A stretch of 64,000 bases of DNA from Halorubrum sodomense (GCF_900111935.1 NZ_FOYN01000002.1:62001-126000), one strand, 5' to 3'. Shown: positions 23,071-34,440, numbered from the stretch's first letter. Numbers and translations: made by a program. The notes: generated by a model from the letters alone, not told the origin.

Positions 23071-24075
23071 ATGCGGTTCGGCTACAGCGAGCGGTGCCTC
23101 GACCACGACACCGGCGAACGACACCCGGAGAACCCGGACCGACTCCGCGCGATCCGCCGCGGCCTCGCGAAGCGGCACGGCGTCGAGTACGCCGAGGCGG
23201 ACCCCGCCGAGAAGGCGGCGGTCACGGCGGTCCACGACCCCGACTACGTCGACGAACTCGAATCGTTCGTGGCGGACGGCGGCGGCAGTTGGGACCCCGA
23301 CACCGTCGCGAGCGAGGGGACCTGGGACGCGGCGCTCACCTCGGCCGGCCTCGCCCAGTGGGCGGCCCGCGAGGCGCTCGACGGGTCGACCGGCCGGCAG
23401 ACGCCGTTCGCTATCGGTCGTCCGCCGGGCCACCACGCCGTCACCGACGACGCGATGGGGTTCTGCTTTTTCAACAACGCCGCGGTCGCGGCCCAGACCG
23501 CCCTCGACGAGGGGCTCGCTGACCGCGTCGCGATCTTCGACTGGGACGTTCACCACGGCAACGGTACGCAGGACATCTTCTACGACCGCGGCGACGTCTT
23601 CTACGCCTCGATCCACGAGGACGGGCTCTACCCGGACACGGGCGCCCTCGACGAGACCGGCGAGGGAGACGGCGAGGAGGCGACCGCGAACCTCCCGCTG
23701 GCGGCCGGCGCCGGCGACGCCGACTACCTGTACGCCGTCGACGAGGGGATCGCACCCGCGGTCGACCGGTTCGACCCCGACCTGCTGATCGTCTCGGCGG
23801 GCTTCGACGCGCACCGCCACGACCCCATCTCGCGGATGCGCGTCTCCTCGGAGGGGTACGCGCTGCTGACCGATCGGATCCGGACGCTCGCGGACGATGT
23901 CGGCGCCGCCGACGCGTACGTCCTCGAGGGTGGCTACGGCCTCGACACGCTCGCCGAAGGGGTCTCGATGGTCCACGAGACGTACGACGGCCGGACCCCC
24001 GTCGACACCGACGAGGAGCCGGACGAGAAGACGGAAACGCTCGTCGACGACCTCCGGTCGGAGCTGGGCCTGTAG
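23071..24075 (+). CDS. Histone deacetylase-family zinc hydrolase
   Basis: 334 residues. Class II HDAC/acetoin-utilisation family: charge-relay histidines in RPPGHHAV (His121, His122), zinc ligands in FDWDVHHGNGT (Asp159, His161) and the third Asp in SAGFDAHRHDP, plus FYASIHE and LEGGYG. All catalytic residues are present, so it should be active on acetyl-lysine or a small acetylated amine. It begins directly after the histone stop codon, which points to acetylated chromatin or other proteins as substrate, but deacetylases of this family also act on polyamines. The haloarchaeal homologue is known as HdaI; I leave the symbol blank. Confidence 0.92.
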   Translation: MRFGYSERCLDHDTGERHPENPDRLRAIRRGLAKRHGVEYAEADPAEKAAVTAVHDPDYVDELESFVADGGGSWDPDTVASEGTWDAALTSAGLAQWAAREALDGSTGRQTPFAIGRPPGHHAVTDDAMGFCFFNNAAVAAQTALDEGLADRVAIFDWDVHHGNGTQDIFYDRGDVFYASIHEDGLYPDTGALDETGEGDGEEATANLPLAAGAGDADYLYAVDEGIAPAVDRFDPDLLIVSAGFDAHRHDPISRMRVSSEGYALLTDRIRTLADDVGAADAYVLEGGYGLDTLAEGVSMVHETYDGRTPVDTDEEPDEKTETLVDDLRSELGL

Positions 24076-24131
24076 TCCGAGCTCCTGACCGGTCGCTGGC
24101 GCTCCTCGCTCGGTGTTGCGGCAGCGAGAGA

Positions 24132-24155
24132 CGCCCGGAGCGGGATTTGAACCCG
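24132..24155 (-). repeat. Truncated tRNA-Asp 3' end (remnant copy)
   Basis: 24 nt are identical to the 3' end of the two intact tRNA-Asp genes, and the similarity extends ~32 nt into the downstream flank (24100-24131 against 24240-24270). The 5' two-thirds of the tRNA are missing. It is a pseudogene fragment or old attachment-site copy. Confidence 0.75.
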
Positions 24156-24200
24156 GAGGACTTCGCTCACTGCGTTCGCTCGTCCTCAGATTCAAATCCC
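24142..24200. repeat. Large imperfect inverted repeat at the tRNA remnant
   Basis: GGGATTTGAA (24142-24151) pairs perfectly with TTCAAATCCC (24191-24200), and GAGGAC (24156-24161) with GTCCTC (24182-24187), leaving a 20-nt loop. The loop holds the 17-mer CGCTCACTGCGTTCGCT, which recurs at 55186-55202. Confidence 0.75.
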
Positions 24201-24270
24201 TCCGTCTGGGTCCGTCGATGTCGGACTCGCTCGTCGCTGCGCTCCTCGTTCGGTGTTGCGACAGCAGAAA

Positions 24271-24343
24271 CGCCCGGAGCGGGATTTGAACCCGCGTCAC
24301 GACCGTGACAGGGTCGTATGATGGGCCACTACACCATCCGGGC
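24271..24343 (-). tRNA. tRNA-Asp (anticodon GTC), copy 1
   Basis: 73 nt. Acceptor stem GCCCGGA/TCCGGGC with discriminator G, anticodon stem CGACC/GGTCG closing loop CTGTCAC (anticodon GTC), T arm GCGGG-TTCAAAT-CCCGC. Identical to the second copy at 24374-24446. Confidence 0.96.
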
Positions 24344-24373
24344 AAACAGGCGACAGCGCCCCGAAACCGGGGA

Positions 24374-24446
24374 CGCCCGGAGCGGGATTTGAACCCGCGT
24401 CACGACCGTGACAGGGTCGTATGATGGGCCACTACACCATCCGGGC
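24374..24446 (-). tRNA. tRNA-Asp (anticodon GTC), copy 2
   Basis: Same 73-nt sequence and cloverleaf as copy 1, 30 nt away on the same strand; upstream of copy 1 in transcription order. The pair is a tandem duplication, probably cotranscribed. Confidence 0.96.
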
Positions 24447-24743
24447 TTGTCGCACCAGTTCGTACCCCTGTCTGGCAGATAAGGCTTGTCATCGCCGTCC
24501 GGAGTGAGGGTCGGTAACAGGGGATTTCGGCTCTCGGATGCCGGCTCCCGGGGACCGGCGGGGTCGACGCGCGAGCGCGTCGTTCGTCCGCTCCGGTATC
24601 CTTTTGTGTTGACCCTGCGTGCGTGTGAGTGTCGAACGCCCCCGTCGGGAGCCGTGCGCGGCGAAACTTGGTAACTCTTATCCCGCTGGCGTATATATGT
24701 TCCTGTAGTATCTCGTGATAGCTTCTTTCAATAACCACCACCC
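24447..24743 (+). promoter_or_regulatory. Upstream region of the RNA polymerase operon
   Basis: 297 bp without a gene. It holds a strong TATA box GTATATATG at 24691-24699, a second TATA-like CTCTTATCCC at about 24676-24685, and an A/T-rich leader before the rpoH ATG at 24744. The rest shows nothing I recognise. Confidence 0.6.
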
Positions 24744-24971
24744 ATGGTAGACGTAAGCCAACACGAACTCGTCCCGGACCACGTGCTCCTCGACGCCGAC
24801 GAGATCGAGGAAGTCCTGGCGGAGTACGACGTGAAGAAAACGAACTTACCGAAGATCAAACGCACGGATCCCGCGCTCTCCGACGAGGCCGAGGTCGGTG
24901 ACGTGGTGAAAATCGTTCGAAACTCCCGCACGACCGACGAGGCGGTCGTCTATCGACTGGTCGTCTCATGA
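24744..24971 (+). CDS. rpoH: DNA-directed RNA polymerase subunit H (Rpo5)
   Basis: 75 residues, the usual size of the archaeal H subunit, equivalent to the C-terminal domain of eukaryotic Rpb5. [10 protein letters not shown] opens the protein and [11 protein letters not shown] plus [12 protein letters not shown] are the conserved core. It assembles next to the downstream DNA jaw. First gene of the RNA polymerase operon; its TGA overlaps the next ATG (ATGA). Confidence 0.96.
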   Translation: MVDVSQHELVPDHVLLDADEIEEVLAEYDVKKTNLPKIKRTDPALSDEAEVGDVVKIVRNSRTTDEAVVYRLVVS

Positions 24972-26533
24972 ACAGGCAAGACCGACGCGTTGTCTCACGC
25001 GAGTACTTCTCGGACGAACGGCTCGCCGAACACCACTTCCGCTCGTTCAACAACTTCCTGGACCGCGGTATGCAGGAGGTCGTCGACGAGAAGGAGACGA
25101 TCGAGACGGACATCGGCGACAAGGAGGGTCAGGAGCCCGTCTACGTCGAGCTCGGGGACGTGCGGATGGTCACCCCGCGCGTCCGCGAGGCCGACGGCTC
25201 CGAGGAGCTGCTCTACCCCCAGGAGGCGCGGCTCCGCAACATCACCTACTCGGCGCCCGTGTTCATGGAGATGTCCATCGTGCGCGGCGGCGAGGACGAG
25301 CCGGAACAGGTCGTCGACACGACCGAGACGAAGGTCGGCCGGATGCCGATCATGGTCGGCTCGAACAAGTGTAACATGGCGGGCTTCTCCGACGAGGAGC
25401 TCATCGACATCGGCGAGGACCCCGTCGACCCCGGCGGCTACTTCATCGTCAACGGCTCCGAGCGCGTGCTGATGACCTCGGAGGACCTGGCGCCGAACAA
25501 GATCCTCGCGGAGTACGACTCGAAGTACGGCGACGAGATCCAGGTCGCCAAGACGTTCTCCCAGCGCCGCGGGTACCGCGCGCTGGTGCTGTGCGAGCGC
25601 AACCGCGAGGGGCTGCTCGAAGTGTCGTTCCCCTCCGTCTCCGGCTCCATCGACTTCGTGACGCTCGTCCGGGCGCTCGGACTCGAATCCGACGAGGAGA
25701 TCGTCCACCGCGTCTCGGACGACCCCGAGATCGTGAAGTTCATGCTGGAGAATCTGGAGGAGGCCGACGTCCAGACGACCGAGGAGGCCATCGAGACCCT
25801 CGGCGAGCGCGTCGCCTCCGGCCAGGGGAAGAACTACCAGCTCAAGCGGGCGAACTACGTCATCGACCGCTACCTCCTCCCGCACCTCCACGAGGAGGGC
25901 GTCGACGAGGAGGACGTCCGCATCAACAAGGCGTACTACCTCTGCCGGATGGCCGAGGCGTGCTTCGAGCTCGCCTTGGACCGCCGGGAGGCCGACGACA
26001 AGGACCACTACGCGAACAAGCGCCTGAAGGTCTCCGGCGACCTGATGCGCGACCTGTTCCGCACCGCGCTGAACAAGCTGGCGCGCGACGTGAAGTACCA
26101 GCTCGAGCGCGCGAACATGCGGAACCGGCAGCTCACCGTCAACACGGTCGTCCGCTCCGACGTGCTGACCGAGCGGCTCGAACACCCGATCGCGACGGGG
26201 AACTGGGTGGGCGGGCGCTCGGGCGTCTCCCAGCTCGTCGACCGGACGGACTACATGGGCGTGCTCTCGCACCTCCGGCGCCTGCGCTCGCCGCTGTCGC
26301 GGTCGCAGCCGCACTTCGAGGCGCGGGACCTCCACGCGACCCAGTGGGGTCGCATCTGTCCATCCGAGACGCCGGAGGGGCCGAACTGCGGGCTCGTGAA
26401 GAACTTCGCGCAGGCGATGGAGCTCTCACAGACCGTCGAGGACGAACAGGGGCTGAAACGAGAACTGGCGTCGATGGGTGTCGAGGGTATCCCCGGCATC
26501 GAGGGCGTCGAACGACAGACGGCGGACGACTGA
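24968..26533 (+). CDS. rpoB2: DNA-directed RNA polymerase subunit B'' (N-terminal half of Rpo2)
   Basis: 521 residues. Corresponds to the N-terminal part of bacterial beta/eukaryotic Rpb2: lobe and protrusion domains, with [23 protein letters not shown], the fork-region [24 protein letters not shown] near the C terminus. The split between B'' and B' is at the point typical of euryarchaea. Two bases separate its stop from the B' start region. Highly conserved; assignment certain. Confidence 0.97.
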   Translation: MNRQDRRVVSREYFSDERLAEHHFRSFNNFLDRGMQEVVDEKETIETDIGDKEGQEPVYVELGDVRMVTPRVREADGSEELLYPQEARLRNITYSAPVFMEMSIVRGGEDEPEQVVDTTETKVGRMPIMVGSNKCNMAGFSDEELIDIGEDPVDPGGYFIVNGSERVLMTSEDLAPNKILAEYDSKYGDEIQVAKTFSQRRGYRALVLCERNREGLLEVSFPSVSGSIDFVTLVRALGLESDEEIVHRVSDDPEIVKFMLENLEEADVQTTEEAIETLGERVASGQGKNYQLKRANYVIDRYLLPHLHEEGVDEEDVRINKAYYLCRMAEACFELALDRREADDKDHYANKRLKVSGDLMRDLFRTALNKLARDVKYQLERANMRNRQLTVNTVVRSDVLTERLEHPIATGNWVGGRSGVSQLVDRTDYMGVLSHLRRLRSPLSRSQPHFEARDLHATQWGRICPSETPEGPNCGLVKNFAQAMELSQTVEDEQGLKRELASMGVEGIPGIEGVERQTADD

Positions 26534-26535
26534 TC

Positions 26536-28365
26536 ATGGCACAAGCAGAACGCGAAGCGAAGGTGTACGTCAACGGGAGCCTCGTGGGCACCCACGAGAA
26601 CCCCGACGAGCTCGCCGAACAGATCCGCGAGGCGCGCCGCCGCGGCGACGTCTCGGAAATGGTGAACGTCTCGGTGAAAGACCGGACCCGAGAGGTCATC
26701 GTCAACGCGGACGCGGGGCGGGCGCGGCGCCCGCTCATCGTCGTCGAGAACGGCGAGCCGCTGCTGGGCGACGAGGAGATAGCGGCCGTCGAGCGCGGCG
26801 AGGTCGAGTTCGAGGACCTCGTCGAGCGCGGCTACGTCGAGTTCATCGACGCCGAGGAGGAGGAGGACATCCTCGTCGCCGTCGACGAGGAGGACGTGAC
26901 CGAGGACCACACGCACCTCGAGATCGACCCGCAGCTCGTCTTCGGTATCGGCGCGGGGATGATCCCGTACCCCGAGCACAACGCGAGCCCCCGGATCACG
27001 ATGGGCGCGGGGATGATGAAGCAGTCGCTCGGGCTCCCCTCCGCCAACTACCGGATCCGGCCCGACACGCGTCAGCACCTGCTGCACTACCCGCAGCTGG
27101 CGATGGTGAAGACGCAGACGTCCGACCAGATCAGCTTCGACAAGCGGCCGGCGGCGCAGAACTTCGTCGTCGCCGTGATGTCCTACGAGGGGTTCAACAT
27201 CGAGGACGCGCTGGTGATGAACCAGGGCTCCGTCGACCGCGCGCTCACCCGCTCGCACTTCTTCCGGACCTACGAGGGCGAGGAGCGCCGGTACCCCGGC
27301 GGTCAGGAGGACCGCTTCGAGATTCCGGAACAGGACGTGCGCGGCGCCCGCGGCGAGGACGCGTACACCCATCTCGACGAGGACGGCCTCGTCAACCCCG
27401 AGACGAAGGTGGACGAGTCCTCGGTGCTTTTAGGAAAGACGAGCCCGCCGCGCTTCCTCGAGGAGCCCGACGACATGGGCGGGCTCTCCCCGCAGAAGCG
27501 CCGTGAGACCTCGGTGACGATGCGCTCGGGCGAGTCGGGCGTCGTCGACACCGTGACGCTGATGGAGGGCGAGGACGGCTCCAAGCTCTCGAAGGTGAAG
27601 GTGCGCGACCAGCGCGTCCCCGAGCTGGGCGACAAGTTCGCGTCCCGACACGGACAGAAGGGCGTCGTGGGCCACCTCGCGCCCCAGGAGGACATGCCCT
27701 TCACCGAGGAGGGCGTCGTCCCCGACCTCGTGATGAACCCGCACGCGCTGCCGTCGCGGATGACGGTCGGTCACGTGCTGGAGATGCTCGGGGGCAAGGT
27801 CGGCTCGCTCCGCGGCTCCCGGGTCGACGGCACGCCGTTCCAGGGCGAAGACGAGGAGGAGCTCCGCGACGGACTGGAGGACCACGGCTTCAAGTCCTCC
27901 GGCAAGGAGGTCATGTACTCCGGCGTCACCGGCGAGAAGATCGACGCCGAGATCTTCGTCGGGACGATCTTCTACCACAAGCTGTACCACATGGTGTCGA
28001 ACAAGCTCCACGCCCGCTCGCGCGGGCCGGTCCAGGTGCTCACGCGCCAGCCGACCGAGGGGCGGGCCCGCGAGGGCGGGCTGCGCGTCGGGGAGATGGA
28101 GCGCGACACGATCATCGGCCACGGCGCGTCGATGGTGCTCAACGAGCGGCTGCTCGAGTCGTCCGACGCCGAGACGGTTCACGTCTCCGCGGAGACCGGG
28201 CTCGTCGCCGTCGAGGACCGCGAGCAGCGCCGCGTGTACGACCCGGTCACGGGCGACGAGGACGACATCCACGAGCTGGAGGTCAGCTACGCGTTCAAGC
28301 TGCTGCTCGACGAGATGATCGCCCTCGGCATCCGACCGAAACTCGAACTGGAGGACGCGATTTAG
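26536..28365 (+). CDS. rpoB1: DNA-directed RNA polymerase subunit B' (C-terminal half of Rpo2)
   Basis: 609 residues from the ATG at 26536. The frame is open far upstream inside rpoB'', but homology starts at [14 protein letters not shown]. Conserved hybrid-binding and catalytic surroundings: [37 protein letters not shown] with the lysines that contact the nascent RNA, and [21 protein letters not shown] near the end. The zinc-binding Cys cluster expected near the C terminus in many archaea is not seen, as is common in haloarchaea. Followed at once by rpoA' (ATG directly after the stop). Confidence 0.97.
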   Translation: MAQAEREAKVYVNGSLVGTHENPDELAEQIREARRRGDVSEMVNVSVKDRTREVIVNADAGRARRPLIVVENGEPLLGDEEIAAVERGEVEFEDLVERGYVEFIDAEEEEDILVAVDEEDVTEDHTHLEIDPQLVFGIGAGMIPYPEHNASPRITMGAGMMKQSLGLPSANYRIRPDTRQHLLHYPQLAMVKTQTSDQISFDKRPAAQNFVVAVMSYEGFNIEDALVMNQGSVDRALTRSHFFRTYEGEERRYPGGQEDRFEIPEQDVRGARGEDAYTHLDEDGLVNPETKVDESSVLLGKTSPPRFLEEPDDMGGLSPQKRRETSVTMRSGESGVVDTVTLMEGEDGSKLSKVKVRDQRVPELGDKFASRHGQKGVVGHLAPQEDMPFTEEGVVPDLVMNPHALPSRMTVGHVLEMLGGKVGSLRGSRVDGTPFQGEDEEELRDGLEDHGFKSSGKEVMYSGVTGEKIDAEIFVGTIFYHKLYHMVSNKLHARSRGPVQVLTRQPTEGRAREGGLRVGEMERDTIIGHGASMVLNERLLESSDAETVHVSAETGLVAVEDREQRRVYDPVTGDEDDIHELEVSYAFKLLLDEMIALGIRPKLELEDAI

Positions 28366-31299
28366 ATGTCAATGCAAACACCGAAAGTGCTGGGCGGGAT
28401 CGACTTCGGCCTCATGGACCCGGAGACGTACCGGGACATGTCCGCGACGAAGGTGATCACGGCCGACACGTACGACGACGACGGCTACCCGATCGACATG
28501 GGGCTGATGGACCCGCGACTGGGCGTCATCGACCCCGGTCTGGAGTGTCGGACCTGCGGCTCCCACTCCGGCTCCTGTAACGGCCACTTCGGCCACATCG
28601 AACTGGCCGCGCCCGTCATCCACGTGGGCTTCACGAAGCTCATCCGGCGGCTGCTCCGTTCGACGTGCCGCGAGTGCGGCCGGCTCGCCTTGGATGAGGC
28701 GCAGCGCGACGAGTTTCGAGACCGCTACGAGCGCGCGAAGGAGCTCGGCGACGACGAGCACGACGTGCTGAAGGCCGCCGTCCGGCAGGCCCGGAAGGCG
28801 TCGACCTGCCCGTTCTGCGGCGAGCCGCAGGCGGACATCAAACACGAGAAGCCGACCACCTACTACGAGGTCCAGGACGTGCTCTCGGGCGACTACTCCG
28901 AGCGAATCGCGGCCGCGATGCAGCCCGACGAGGAGGCGGACGACCCGGGCACGTCGCCACAGGAGCTCGCCGAGGAGACCGACATCGCCTTAGACCGGAT
29001 CAACGAGATAATGGCCGGCGAGTTCCGCCCGCGCAAGGAGGACCGCCGCGCCATCGAGAAGGCGTTAGATGTCGACCTCACCGAAGAGGACATGAACAAG
29101 CTGATGCCCTCGGACATCCGCGACTGGTTCGAGGACATCCCGGACGAGGACCTCGAGGTCCTCGGCATCGACTCCGAGCACTCCCGCCCGGAGTGGATGA
29201 TCATGACCGTGCTCCCCGTCCCGCCGGTCACCACGCGTCCCTCCATCACGCTCGATAACGGCCAGCGCTCCGAGGACGACCTCACGCACAAGCTGGTCGA
29301 CATCATCCGGATCAACCAGCGGTTCATGGAGAACCGCGAGGCGGGCGCCCCGCAGCTGATCATCGAGGACCTCTGGGAGCTCCTCCAGTACCACGTCACC
29401 ACGTTCGTGGACAACGAAATCAGCGGGACGCCCCCGGCGCGCCACCGCTCCGGTCGCCCCCTCAAGACCCTCAGCCAGCGGCTGAAGGGGAAGGAGGGGC
29501 GCTTCCGCGGCTCGCTTTCGGGGAAGCGCGTCAACTTCTCCGCCCGGACCGTTATCTCGCCGGACCCGACCCTGTCGCTGAACGAGGTCGGCGTCCCGGA
29601 CCGGGTCGCCATGGAGATGACGCAGACGCTCAACGTCACCGAGCGCAACGTCGACGAGGCGCGTCAGTACGTCCGGAACGGCCCCGAGGCCCACCCCGGC
29701 GCGAACTACGTGCGTCGCCCCGACGGGCGCCGGCTGAAGGTGACCGAGAAGAACTGCGAGGAGCTCGCCGAGAAGGTCGAACCCGACTGGGAGGTGAACC
29801 GCCACCTCGTGGACGGCGACATCGTGATCTTCAACCGCCAGCCCTCGCTCCACCGGATGTCCATCATGGCCCACGAGGTCGTGGTGATGCCGTACAAGAC
29901 GTTCCGGCTCAACACCGTCGTCTGTCCGCCGTACAACGCCGACTTCGACGGTGACGAGATGAACATGCACGCGCTACAAAACGAGGAGGCCCGCGCCGAG
30001 GCGCGCGTCCTCATGCGCGTCCAAGAGCAGATCCTCTCGCCCCGCTTCGGCGGGAACATCATCGGTGCGATTCAGGACCACATCTCCGGGACGTACCTGC
30101 TCACCCACTCGAATCCCGAGTTCTCGGAGACGCAGGCGCTGGACCTGCTCCGCGCCACGCGCGTGGACGAGCTGCCCGAGGCCGACGGCGTCGACGACGA
30201 CGGCCGCGAGTTCTGGACCGGCCGGACGCTGTTCTCGGAGCTGCTCCCCGACGACCTCGACCTCTCGTTTACCTCCTCGGCCGGCGACAGCGTCGTCATC
30301 GAGGACGGCCAGCTGATAGAGGGGACCATCGACGAGGACGCGGTCGGCGCGTTCGGCGGCGAGGTGGTCGACACCCTCACCAAGGAGTACGGCGAGACCC
30401 GCGCCCGCGTGTTCATCAACGAGATCGCGTCGCTGGCGATGCGCGCGATCATGAACTTCGGGTTCTCGATCGGGATCGACGACGAGTCGATCCCGCCGGA
30501 GGCCGAAGAGCAGGTCGACGAGGCGATCGAGAGCGCCTACGACCGCGTCCAGGAGCTCATCGAGACGTACGAGGCCGGCGAGCTCGAGTCGCTGCCGGGC
30601 CGCGGCGTCGACGAGACGCTCGAGATGAAGATCATGCAGACGCTCGGGAAGGCCCGCGACTCGGCCGGGGAGATCGCCGACCAGCACTTCGGCGACGACA
30701 ACCCGGCCGTCGTCATGGCCCGCTCCGGCGCACGCGGGTCGATGCTGAACCTCACGCAGATGGCCGGCTCCGTCGGCCAGCAGGCGGTCCGCGGCGAGCG
30801 GATCAACCGCGGCTACGAGGACCGGACGCTCTCCCACTACCGGCCGAACGACCTCTCCTCGGAGGCGCACGGCTTCGTGGAGAACTCCTACCGCGGCGGG
30901 CTCACGCCCCAGGAGTTCTTCTTCCACGCGATGGGCGGCCGCGAGGGGCTCGTCGACACGGCGGTCCGGACCTCCAAGTCCGGCTACCTCCAGCGGCGGC
31001 TCATCAACGCGCTCTCCGAGCTGGAGGCGCAGTACGACGGGACGGTCCGGGACACCTCGGGCCGCATCGTCCAGTTCGAGTTCGGCGAAGACGGCACCTC
31101 GCCCGTGAAAGTATCGTCCGGCGAGCAGGACGGGATCGACGTCGACGGTATCGTCGACCGCGTCGTCGACGCCGAGTTCGCCTCCGACGAGGAGAAGGAG
31201 CGGTTCCTCGGCGAGCGCGAGCCGCCGACGAACCTCTCCGAGCACGCCGGGCCGGGACTTAACAAGGCCGGCGGGCCGGGGGTGGAGTCCGATGACTGA
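28366..31299 (+). CDS. rpoA1: DNA-directed RNA polymerase subunit A' (N-terminal part of Rpo1)
   Basis: 977 residues. Zinc sites [17 protein letters not shown] (clamp), CRECG and CPFCG are intact. The catalytic magnesium loop [12 protein letters not shown] lies at about residues 524-535, and the bridge-helix/trigger-loop region [17 protein letters not shown] follows. An insertion of about 50 acidic residues (190-240) is present after the second zinc site. Overlaps rpoA'' by 8 nt. Certain. Confidence 0.97.
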   Translation: MSMQTPKVLGGIDFGLMDPETYRDMSATKVITADTYDDDGYPIDMGLMDPRLGVIDPGLECRTCGSHSGSCNGHFGHIELAAPVIHVGFTKLIRRLLRSTCRECGRLALDEAQRDEFRDRYERAKELGDDEHDVLKAAVRQARKASTCPFCGEPQADIKHEKPTTYYEVQDVLSGDYSERIAAAMQPDEEADDPGTSPQELAEETDIALDRINEIMAGEFRPRKEDRRAIEKALDVDLTEEDMNKLMPSDIRDWFEDIPDEDLEVLGIDSEHSRPEWMIMTVLPVPPVTTRPSITLDNGQRSEDDLTHKLVDIIRINQRFMENREAGAPQLIIEDLWELLQYHVTTFVDNEISGTPPARHRSGRPLKTLSQRLKGKEGRFRGSLSGKRVNFSARTVISPDPTLSLNEVGVPDRVAMEMTQTLNVTERNVDEARQYVRNGPEAHPGANYVRRPDGRRLKVTEKNCEELAEKVEPDWEVNRHLVDGDIVIFNRQPSLHRMSIMAHEVVVMPYKTFRLNTVVCPPYNADFDGDEMNMHALQNEEARAEARVLMRVQEQILSPRFGGNIIGAIQDHISGTYLLTHSNPEFSETQALDLLRATRVDELPEADGVDDDGREFWTGRTLFSELLPDDLDLSFTSSAGDSVVIEDGQLIEGTIDEDAVGAFGGEVVDTLTKEYGETRARVFINEIASLAMRAIMNFGFSIGIDDESIPPEAEEQVDEAIESAYDRVQELIETYEAGELESLPGRGVDETLEMKIMQTLGKARDSAGEIADQHFGDDNPAVVMARSGARGSMLNLTQMAGSVGQQAVRGERINRGYEDRTLSHYRPNDLSSEAHGFVENSYRGGLTPQEFFFHAMGGREGLVDTAVRTSKSGYLQRRLINALSELEAQYDGTVRDTSGRIVQFEFGEDGTSPVKVSSGEQDGIDVDGIVDRVVDAEFASDEEKERFLGEREPPTNLSEHAGPGLNKAGGPGVESDD

Positions 31300-33976
31300 G
31301 TTCGACGGCGTCACCGACGACATGGAGGCGGTCGTGGAGGCGACCGAGCTTCCGCGCCGACTCAAGACGAAGGTGTACGAGGCGATAGACCGGAAGGCCG
31401 AGGAGGCCGGCGGGGTCACCATCGAGCAGGCGACCGACATCGTCGAGGGCGTCGAGAACCGCTACGAGCAGACGCGGGTCGACCCCCTCGACCCGGTCGG
31501 AACGGTCTCGGCGCAGTCGATCGGCGAGCCCGGGACGCAGATGAGCGTCCCGTCCGACGAGCGCGTCGTGGTTCGGCGGAGCGGTACGACCGACGTCGTC
31601 GAGATCGGCCCGCTCGTCGACGAGGTACTGACGTCCCGCGAGTCCCGGTCGGTGGACGACCACGAGGTCGGGCTCGCGCCCGACGGGCTGGAGACGCTCA
31701 GCCTCGACGGCGACGAGGGCGTACGCTGGAAGCCCGTCGAAGAGGTCAGTCGCCACGACGCGCCGGACGAGCTGCTTCGGTTCGAACTCGAGTCCGGTCG
31801 GACGATCCGGGCAACGAAGGCCCACTCGTTCGTCACCCGGCGCGACAACGAGGTCGTCCCGGTCGCCGGCGACGACCTCGAAGCGGGTGACTGGCTCCCG
31901 GTCGTCGGCTCGTACGAGAGCGACGGCGACGACGAGGTCGACCTCCGGGAGTTCCTCCCGGCGACCGACTACTGGTACACGTCGACGCTCGCCGACGGCG
32001 GCGTCGACACCGCTCCGGTCGGGGCGGATCAGCTCCGCAACAAGCGCGACGCGCTCGACGCCGGAGACCTCGACGGGGAGACCGTCTATCCGACCGGCGG
32101 GACGGTCGGTCTCCCGGAACGATTCCCGCTCGACGCGGAGACGGGGTTCTTCGTCGGCGCGTGGCTCGCGGAGGGGTCGCTGACGGACCACTACGTGTCC
32201 GTCTCGAACGTCGACGAGACGTTCCAGGACCGCGTCCGAGCGTTCGCCGATCGGTTCGACCTCTCGGTGAACGAGTACGAGAACGACAGCGGGTTCGCTC
32301 GCGGCTACGACGTTCGCGTGAACGGGACGATCCTCGCCGACTTCCTGCGCGCCGCGTGTACGGAAGACGAGCAGAAGATCGTTCCCGGATTCGCGTACGG
32401 CGCGGACGACGAGTTCGCCCGGGGGCTGCTTAGTGGGTACTTCAGCGGCGACGGCAACGTCGCGGAAAGCGCGGTCCGTTCCAGTTCGACGAGCGACCGG
32501 CTCACCGCGGGAATCGCGCTGCTGCTCGCTCGGTTCGACGTGTACGCGACGCTCGGCGAACAGGACGCGTCGCGGACGCTCCGCGTGCCGAAGAAACACG
32601 TCCAGCGCTTCGCCGACCGGATCGGAATGGTCGGCGAGCGGGGAGACGAACTCGACGCTGCGGCCGCCGAGCTCGACGAGACGGGACCGGACGCCACCGA
32701 TCAGGTTCCGAATTTCGGCGACGCGCTCCGCGAGGTCGCGTCCGACGCCGGCATTCCGAGCCGACAGGTGAACGCGGCGTCGAACCGCCAGCGGATCGGC
32801 CGCTCCCGGCTCCGACGGCTCGTTGACGAGGCGGAGGAGGCCGGCGTCGACTCGGAGGCGTTCGACGAACTCCGCCAGGCGGTCGCCGGCGACGTGGTGT
32901 GGGACCGCATCGAGTCGATCGAAGGCGTATCGACCGAACACGACCACGTGTACGACTTCTCGGTCGAGGGACTGGAGACGTTCACCACGGCGGAGGGCGT
33001 CGTGACACACAACACGATGAACACGTTCCACTACGCTGGCGTCGCAGAGATCGACGTCACGCAGGGGCTCCCCCGGCTCATCGAGCTGGTGGACGCTCGG
33101 AAGACGCCGGACACGCCGATGATGACGGTCCACCTCGACGGCGAGTACGCCACCGACCGCGAGAAGGCCCACGAGGTCGTCTGGTCGATCGAGGCCACGC
33201 GCATCCTCGCGCTCGGTGACGTGTCGACGAACGTCGCGGACATGCTGGTCCGGATCGACCTGAACGACGACACCCTCCTGGAGCGGTGGCCAACCCACTC
33301 CGACCCGACGGAGATCGCCGGGATCATCGCCGAGACGATCGAGGACGCGTTGGGCGTCGACGTCCGGCAGGCCGGCACCGTGATCGAGTTCGGCCCCAAC
33401 GAGCCGAGCTACCGCGAACTGCTCCAGCTCGTCGAGCGGCTCCGGGAGATCGTGTTCAAGGGGATCGAAGAGATCGAGCGCGTCGTCATCCGTAAAGAGG
33501 AGATCGACGGCGACGAGGAGTTCGTCCTCTACACCGAGGGGTCGGCGTTCGGCGACACCCTCGACATCGAGGGGGTCGACGCCTCGCGGACGACGTGTAA
33601 CAACATCCACGAGATCTACCGCAACCTCGGCGTCGAGGCGGCCCGCGAGACGATCATCGACGAGACGAAGAACACGCTCGAAGAGCAGGGGCTCGACGAC
33701 GTGAACGTCCGTCACCTCATGCTCGTGGCCGACATCATGACGAACAACGGCGAGATCGAGTCGATCGGCCGGCACGGAATCTCCGGCAACAAGGACTCGG
33801 TGCTCGCTCGCGCGGCGTTCGAGGTGACGGTCAACCACCTGCTCGACGCCGCGATCCACGGCGAGTACGACGAGCTCGACGGCGTCATCGAGAACGTCAT
33901 CGCCGGCAAGCCCATCTCGATGGGGACCGGCGACGTCGACCTCCGGATGGGGTCGCGCGTCGTGAGCGACGACTGA
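31292..33976 (+). CDS. rpoA2: DNA-directed RNA polymerase subunit A'' precursor interrupted by an intein
   Basis: 894 residues as encoded. The N-extein is residues 1-84, ending SIGEPGTQM in the conserved trigger-loop region; the intein is 85-574; the C-extein (575-894) resumes with [17 protein letters not shown]. Splicing restores the universal [13 protein letters not shown] sequence and gives a subunit of 404 residues, the normal size. The C-extein contains the jaw and the [23 protein letters not shown] segments. Without splicing RNA polymerase could not be assembled properly, so the intein must be active. Stop and next start overlap as TGATG. Confidence 0.96.
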   Translation: MTEFDGVTDDMEAVVEATELPRRLKTKVYEAIDRKAEEAGGVTIEQATDIVEGVENRYEQTRVDPLDPVGTVSAQSIGEPGTQMSVPSDERVVVRRSGTTDVVEIGPLVDEVLTSRESRSVDDHEVGLAPDGLETLSLDGDEGVRWKPVEEVSRHDAPDELLRFELESGRTIRATKAHSFVTRRDNEVVPVAGDDLEAGDWLPVVGSYESDGDDEVDLREFLPATDYWYTSTLADGGVDTAPVGADQLRNKRDALDAGDLDGETVYPTGGTVGLPERFPLDAETGFFVGAWLAEGSLTDHYVSVSNVDETFQDRVRAFADRFDLSVNEYENDSGFARGYDVRVNGTILADFLRAACTEDEQKIVPGFAYGADDEFARGLLSGYFSGDGNVAESAVRSSSTSDRLTAGIALLLARFDVYATLGEQDASRTLRVPKKHVQRFADRIGMVGERGDELDAAAAELDETGPDATDQVPNFGDALREVASDAGIPSRQVNAASNRQRIGRSRLRRLVDEAEEAGVDSEAFDELRQAVAGDVVWDRIESIEGVSTEHDHVYDFSVEGLETFTTAEGVVTHNTMNTFHYAGVAEIDVTQGLPRLIELVDARKTPDTPMMTVHLDGEYATDREKAHEVVWSIEATRILALGDVSTNVADMLVRIDLNDDTLLERWPTHSDPTEIAGIIAETIEDALGVDVRQAGTVIEFGPNEPSYRELLQLVERLREIVFKGIEEIERVVIRKEEIDGDEEFVLYTEGSAFGDTLDIEGVDASRTTCNNIHEIYRNLGVEAARETIIDETKNTLEEQGLDDVNVRHLMLVADIMTNNGEIESIGRHGISGNKDSVLARAAFEVTVNHLLDAAIHGEYDELDGVIENVIAGKPISMGTGDVDLRMGSRVVSDD
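31544..33013 (+). mobile_element. Intein with LAGLIDADG homing endonuclease, in rpoA''
   Basis: 490 codons in frame. It begins with Ser ([10 protein letters not shown], block A), has block B TKAHSF (TxxH), two LAGLIDADG motifs [10 protein letters not shown] (about residue 285 of the precursor) and [12 protein letters not shown] (about 379), each with its acidic residue, block [16 protein letters not shown] and block G VVTHN followed by Thr as the +1 nucleophile. All splice-junction residues and both endonuclease acids are present, so both splicing and homing could be functional. The insertion is at the catalytic trigger-loop region, a site known to be occupied by inteins in other archaea. Confidence 0.95.
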
Positions 33977-34395
33977 TGTACGTCGAGCTCTCCGACGAGG
34001 CGCGGCGATACATCGGTCGGTTCGACGAGCTGACCGGCGTCGCGCCGACCGACTGCCTCGTGGAGGGCGACCGGCTCGTGTTCGTGGTGCCCGCCGGCGA
34101 GATGGCCGCCGCGATCGGGCAGGCCGGCGAGACCGTCGCGGAGGCCGAGCGCAAGCTCGACAAGTCGATCGAACTGGTCGAGGACGCCGACACCGCGGAG
34201 GCGTTCGTCGCGAGCGCGCTCGCGCCGGCGGCGGTCAACGCCGTCACCATCTCGGAGCAGAACGACCGCGTCGCGTACGTCGAGGTCCCGGAGGCGGACC
34301 GCGGCGTCGCCATCGGCGCGGACGGCGACAACATCGAGACCGCCCGCCGACTCGCGGAGCGGCACTACGACGTCGACGACGTCCAGCTAACCTGA
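33976..34395 (+). CDS. nusA: NusA-like transcription factor (KH domains)
   Basis: 139 residues, the short archaeal NusA with two KH domains and no S1 or N-terminal RNAP-binding domain. KH signatures: MAAAIGQAGETVAEAERKL (GxxG variant) and GVAIGADGDNIETARRLAE. It binds RNA and is thought to influence elongation or termination. Standard location after rpoA''. Starts in the overlap TGATG. Confidence 0.93.
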   Translation: MYVELSDEARRYIGRFDELTGVAPTDCLVEGDRLVFVVPAGEMAAAIGQAGETVAEAERKLDKSIELVEDADTAEAFVASALAPAAVNAVTISEQNDRVAYVEVPEADRGVAIGADGDNIETARRLAERHYDVDDVQLT

Positions 34396-34440
34396 GCCGG
34401 GAACCCGCGCCCTTTTCCCGACGCGCCAGCTCGCTCTCGC

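Noticed and set aside
31544-33013. Reading the rpoA'' insertion as a lineage-specific domain
   Set aside because: Splice blocks A, B, F, G and two LAGLIDADG motifs show it is an intein, and removing it restores the universal extein sequence.
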